Origin: Chloroflexota bacterium | Lineage (GTDB): Bacteria; Chloroflexota; Dehalococcoidia; DSTF01; JACRBR01 | Direction: 5' to 3' | Assembly (NCBI GenBank): GCA_016213125.1 | Contig: JACRBR010000242.1 | Location: 1-6,933, forward strand | Length of the DNA: 6,933 nt | Translations under genes and position numbers: made by a program | The notes under the pieces: model-generated | The model's input: only the letters and a program-made list of their open reading frames with translations | Told to the model about the DNA's origin: nothing | Databases searched by the model: none | In this document: positions 5,987 through 6,933 of the stretch, piece by piece | How positions within the stretch are numbered: the first letter of the stretch is position 1 | Layout: each line of letters begins with the position of its first letter

Positions 5987-6298
5987 GTGGCGAAATTCAA
6001 GGACTACTACGCCGTCCTCGGCGTATCTCCGCGCTCGCACGCCCGCGTCATCGAGGAGAAATACTGGGAGAGGGCGCACGAGCTGCACCACGTGCTCCAC
6101 ATTGAGCCGACGAAGAAGCTACAGAAGAAGCTGACCCAGATCAACGAGGCGTATGAAGTGCTCGGCTCGCCGCACAAGCGCTCCGCGTACGATCGAAAGC
6201 TCTCCGACGTCATCGAGCATCAGGCCGGCATGCATCGGCCGCCGACGTTCCTGCAGTCGTTTGTGACGGTCCTCAGCAAGCCCTTCCGTCCCGACTAG
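5987..6298 (+). CDS. Small J-domain-like protein lacking the HPD motif
   Basis: 103-residue protein made of little more than a J-domain (about residues 5-70). FKDYYAVLGV is a classic helix I start, and the helix III/IV end INEAYEVLGSPHKRSAYDRKL is also typical of DnaJ proteins. J-domains stimulate DnaK ATPase through His-Pro-Asp between helices II and III. Here the aligned positions after YWERAHEL read HHV (34-36), so Pro and Asp are missing and the loop/helix III (VLHIEPTKKLQKKLTQ) is Lys-rich. Canonical DnaK stimulation is therefore doubtful. There is no G/F region, zinc finger or C-terminal substrate-binding domain. The tail (PPTFLQSFVTVLSKPFRPD) is partly hydrophobic and could contact a membrane or partner. 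Start GTG 5987 is fixed by the perfect Shine-Dalgarno. It appears monocistronic and ends in a strong terminator. It should not be called dnaJ. Confidence 0.85.
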   Translation: MAKFKDYYAVLGVSPRSHARVIEEKYWERAHELHHVLHIEPTKKLQKKLTQINEAYEVLGSPHKRSAYDRKLSDVIEHQAGMHRPPTFLQSFVTVLSKPFRPD

Positions 6299-6318
6299 GT
6301 CCGCTGTACGAGGAGCAC

Positions 6319-6349
6319 AAAGGAGGCGCTCCAGAGAGCGCCTCCTTTT
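6319..6349 (+). terminator. Strong intrinsic terminator, probably bidirectional
   Basis: AAAGGAGGCGCT (6319-6330) pairs perfectly over 12 bp with AGCGCCTCCTTT (6337-6348) around a CCAGAG loop, ending in TTTT (6346-6349) on the plus strand. It lies 20 nt after the J-protein stop and 22 bp beyond the stop of the convergent GuaB3-like gene. On the minus strand the stem ends in TTT then GTGC, so it may stop transcription from that side less efficiently. Confidence 0.88.
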
Positions 6350-6370
6350 CTGTCCACTGTCTACTACAGC

Positions 6371-6933
6371 CTACGCCTGCTCGATCTGGTAGGACTTGCC
6401 TTCGGTCTTGATCGCGGGTGCGATGACCATCTCCGTCTTCTGGAAGTCGCGGATGGTGCGGGCGCCGCACGTGCCCATCGCGGTGCGCAGCGCGCCGACG
6501 AGGTTCTCGCGGCCATCCGTGCGCGACGTCGGGCCGAACAACGTTTGCTCCAGTGTGGTGTCGATGGCGACCTTGACCCGCGTCCCGCGCGGCAACTCGC
6601 CGTGCGGCGTGGCCATGCCCCAGTGGTGTCCGCGGCCCGGCGCCTCCCTTGTGGCTGCAAGGATCGAGCCCAGCATCACCGCATCGGCCCCAGCCGCGAA
6701 CGACTTGCACATCGCGCCACCATTGCTGACACCGCCGTCGGTGATGATCGGCACGTAGCGCCCCGTCTCGCGGTAGTAAGTGTCGCGCGCCGCCGCCGCG
6801 TCGATCGTCGCCGTCACCTGCGGCACGCCGATGCCGAGCACTTCCCGGCTCGTACAGGCGGCCCCCGGCCCCACGCCAATCAACACACCGGCTATCCCCG
6901 TTTCCATCAGTTCCTTGGTCGCGGAGAAGGTCA
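6371..6933 (-). CDS. guaB3: IMP dehydrogenase family protein, GuaB3-like (5'-partial)
   Basis: The C-terminal 186 residues of a TIM-barrel IMP dehydrogenase/GMP reductase-family protein are present; the frame is open to the window edge, so the N-terminal half is missing. Visible elements are the Cys loop GVGPGAACTSRE (catalytic Cys, codon 6854-6856), phosphate-binding ITDGGVSNGG and ADAVMLGSILA, a flap-like RGHHWGMATPHGELPRGT, and the tail NLVGALRTAMGTCGARTIRDFQKTE...APAIKTEGKSYQ. The WGMA-xPH-xxLPRGT and ATCG-like tail segments resemble GuaB3 of Actinobacteria and Chloroflexota rather than classical GuaB. IMPDH oxidises IMP to XMP with NAD+, the committed step of guanine nucleotide synthesis; the activity of GuaB3 is less certain and may be IMPDH or GMP reductase. 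An internal ATG at 6907 is not the start, because coding sequence (TFSATKEL) continues upstream. Confidence 0.88.
   Translation of the reverse strand, partial: TFSATKELMETGIAGVLIGVGPGAACTSREVLGIGVPQVTATIDAAAARDTYYRETGRYVPIITDGGVSNGGAMCKSFAAGADAVMLGSILAATREAPGRGHHWGMATPHGELPRGTRVKVAIDTTLEQTLFGPTSRTDGRENLVGALRTAMGTCGARTIRDFQKTEMVIAPAIKTEGKSYQIEQA

Overview
This is a GC-rich (roughly 65% by eye), gene-dense bacterial window. Several things together suggest Chloroflexota, perhaps a Dehalococcoidia-like lineage: a secreted cohesin-domain protein with a Thr/Pro-rich stalk and membrane anchor, a GuaB3-type IMP dehydrogenase paralogue, and a GT87/GT2/methyltransferase glycan cluster. That placement is an inference from gene content only. 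Actinobacteria share GuaB3 and GT87 and cannot be excluded.

Layout, left to right. (1) A short reading-frame tail ends at 126 and is probably the C-terminus of a gene entering from the left. (2) On the minus strand, 185..1201 encodes a signal-peptide, cohesin-domain, Thr-rich-stalk, C-terminal-TM surface protein. A perfect 9-bp inverted repeat covers its start region. (3) Divergent from it, at about 1331..1855 (+), lies an unrecognised single-pass membrane protein. (4) A tight plus-strand run of four genes fills 1996..5642: a polytopic GT87 (DUF2029) glycosyltransferase, a GT2 rhamnosyltransferase-like enzyme, and two class I SAM methyltransferases. Overlaps of 7 and 8 nt and one 26-nt gap indicate a single operon, probably for a methylated cell-surface glycan or glycolipid. 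(5) On the minus strand is a tRNA-Gly(GCC) gene (5702..5776) with encoded CCA, a sigma-70-like promoter and an intrinsic terminator. (6) A small J-domain-like protein (5987..6298, +) has a perfect Shine-Dalgarno and a very stable UUCG-capped hairpin upstream. Its J-domain has lost the HPD tripeptide. (7) A strong 12-bp hairpin terminator separates it from (8) the convergent C-terminal half of a GuaB3/IMPDH-like gene (minus strand, running off the right edge).

Apart from the glycan operon, the genes look like unrelated housekeeping or envelope neighbours. There is no sign of an insertion sequence, CRISPR array, prophage or defence island. The most interesting items are the HPD-less J-protein with its structured leader, the dyad over the cohesin gene's start, and the coupled GT87-GT2-methyltransferase-methyltransferase operon. 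I see no clearly new multi-gene system.
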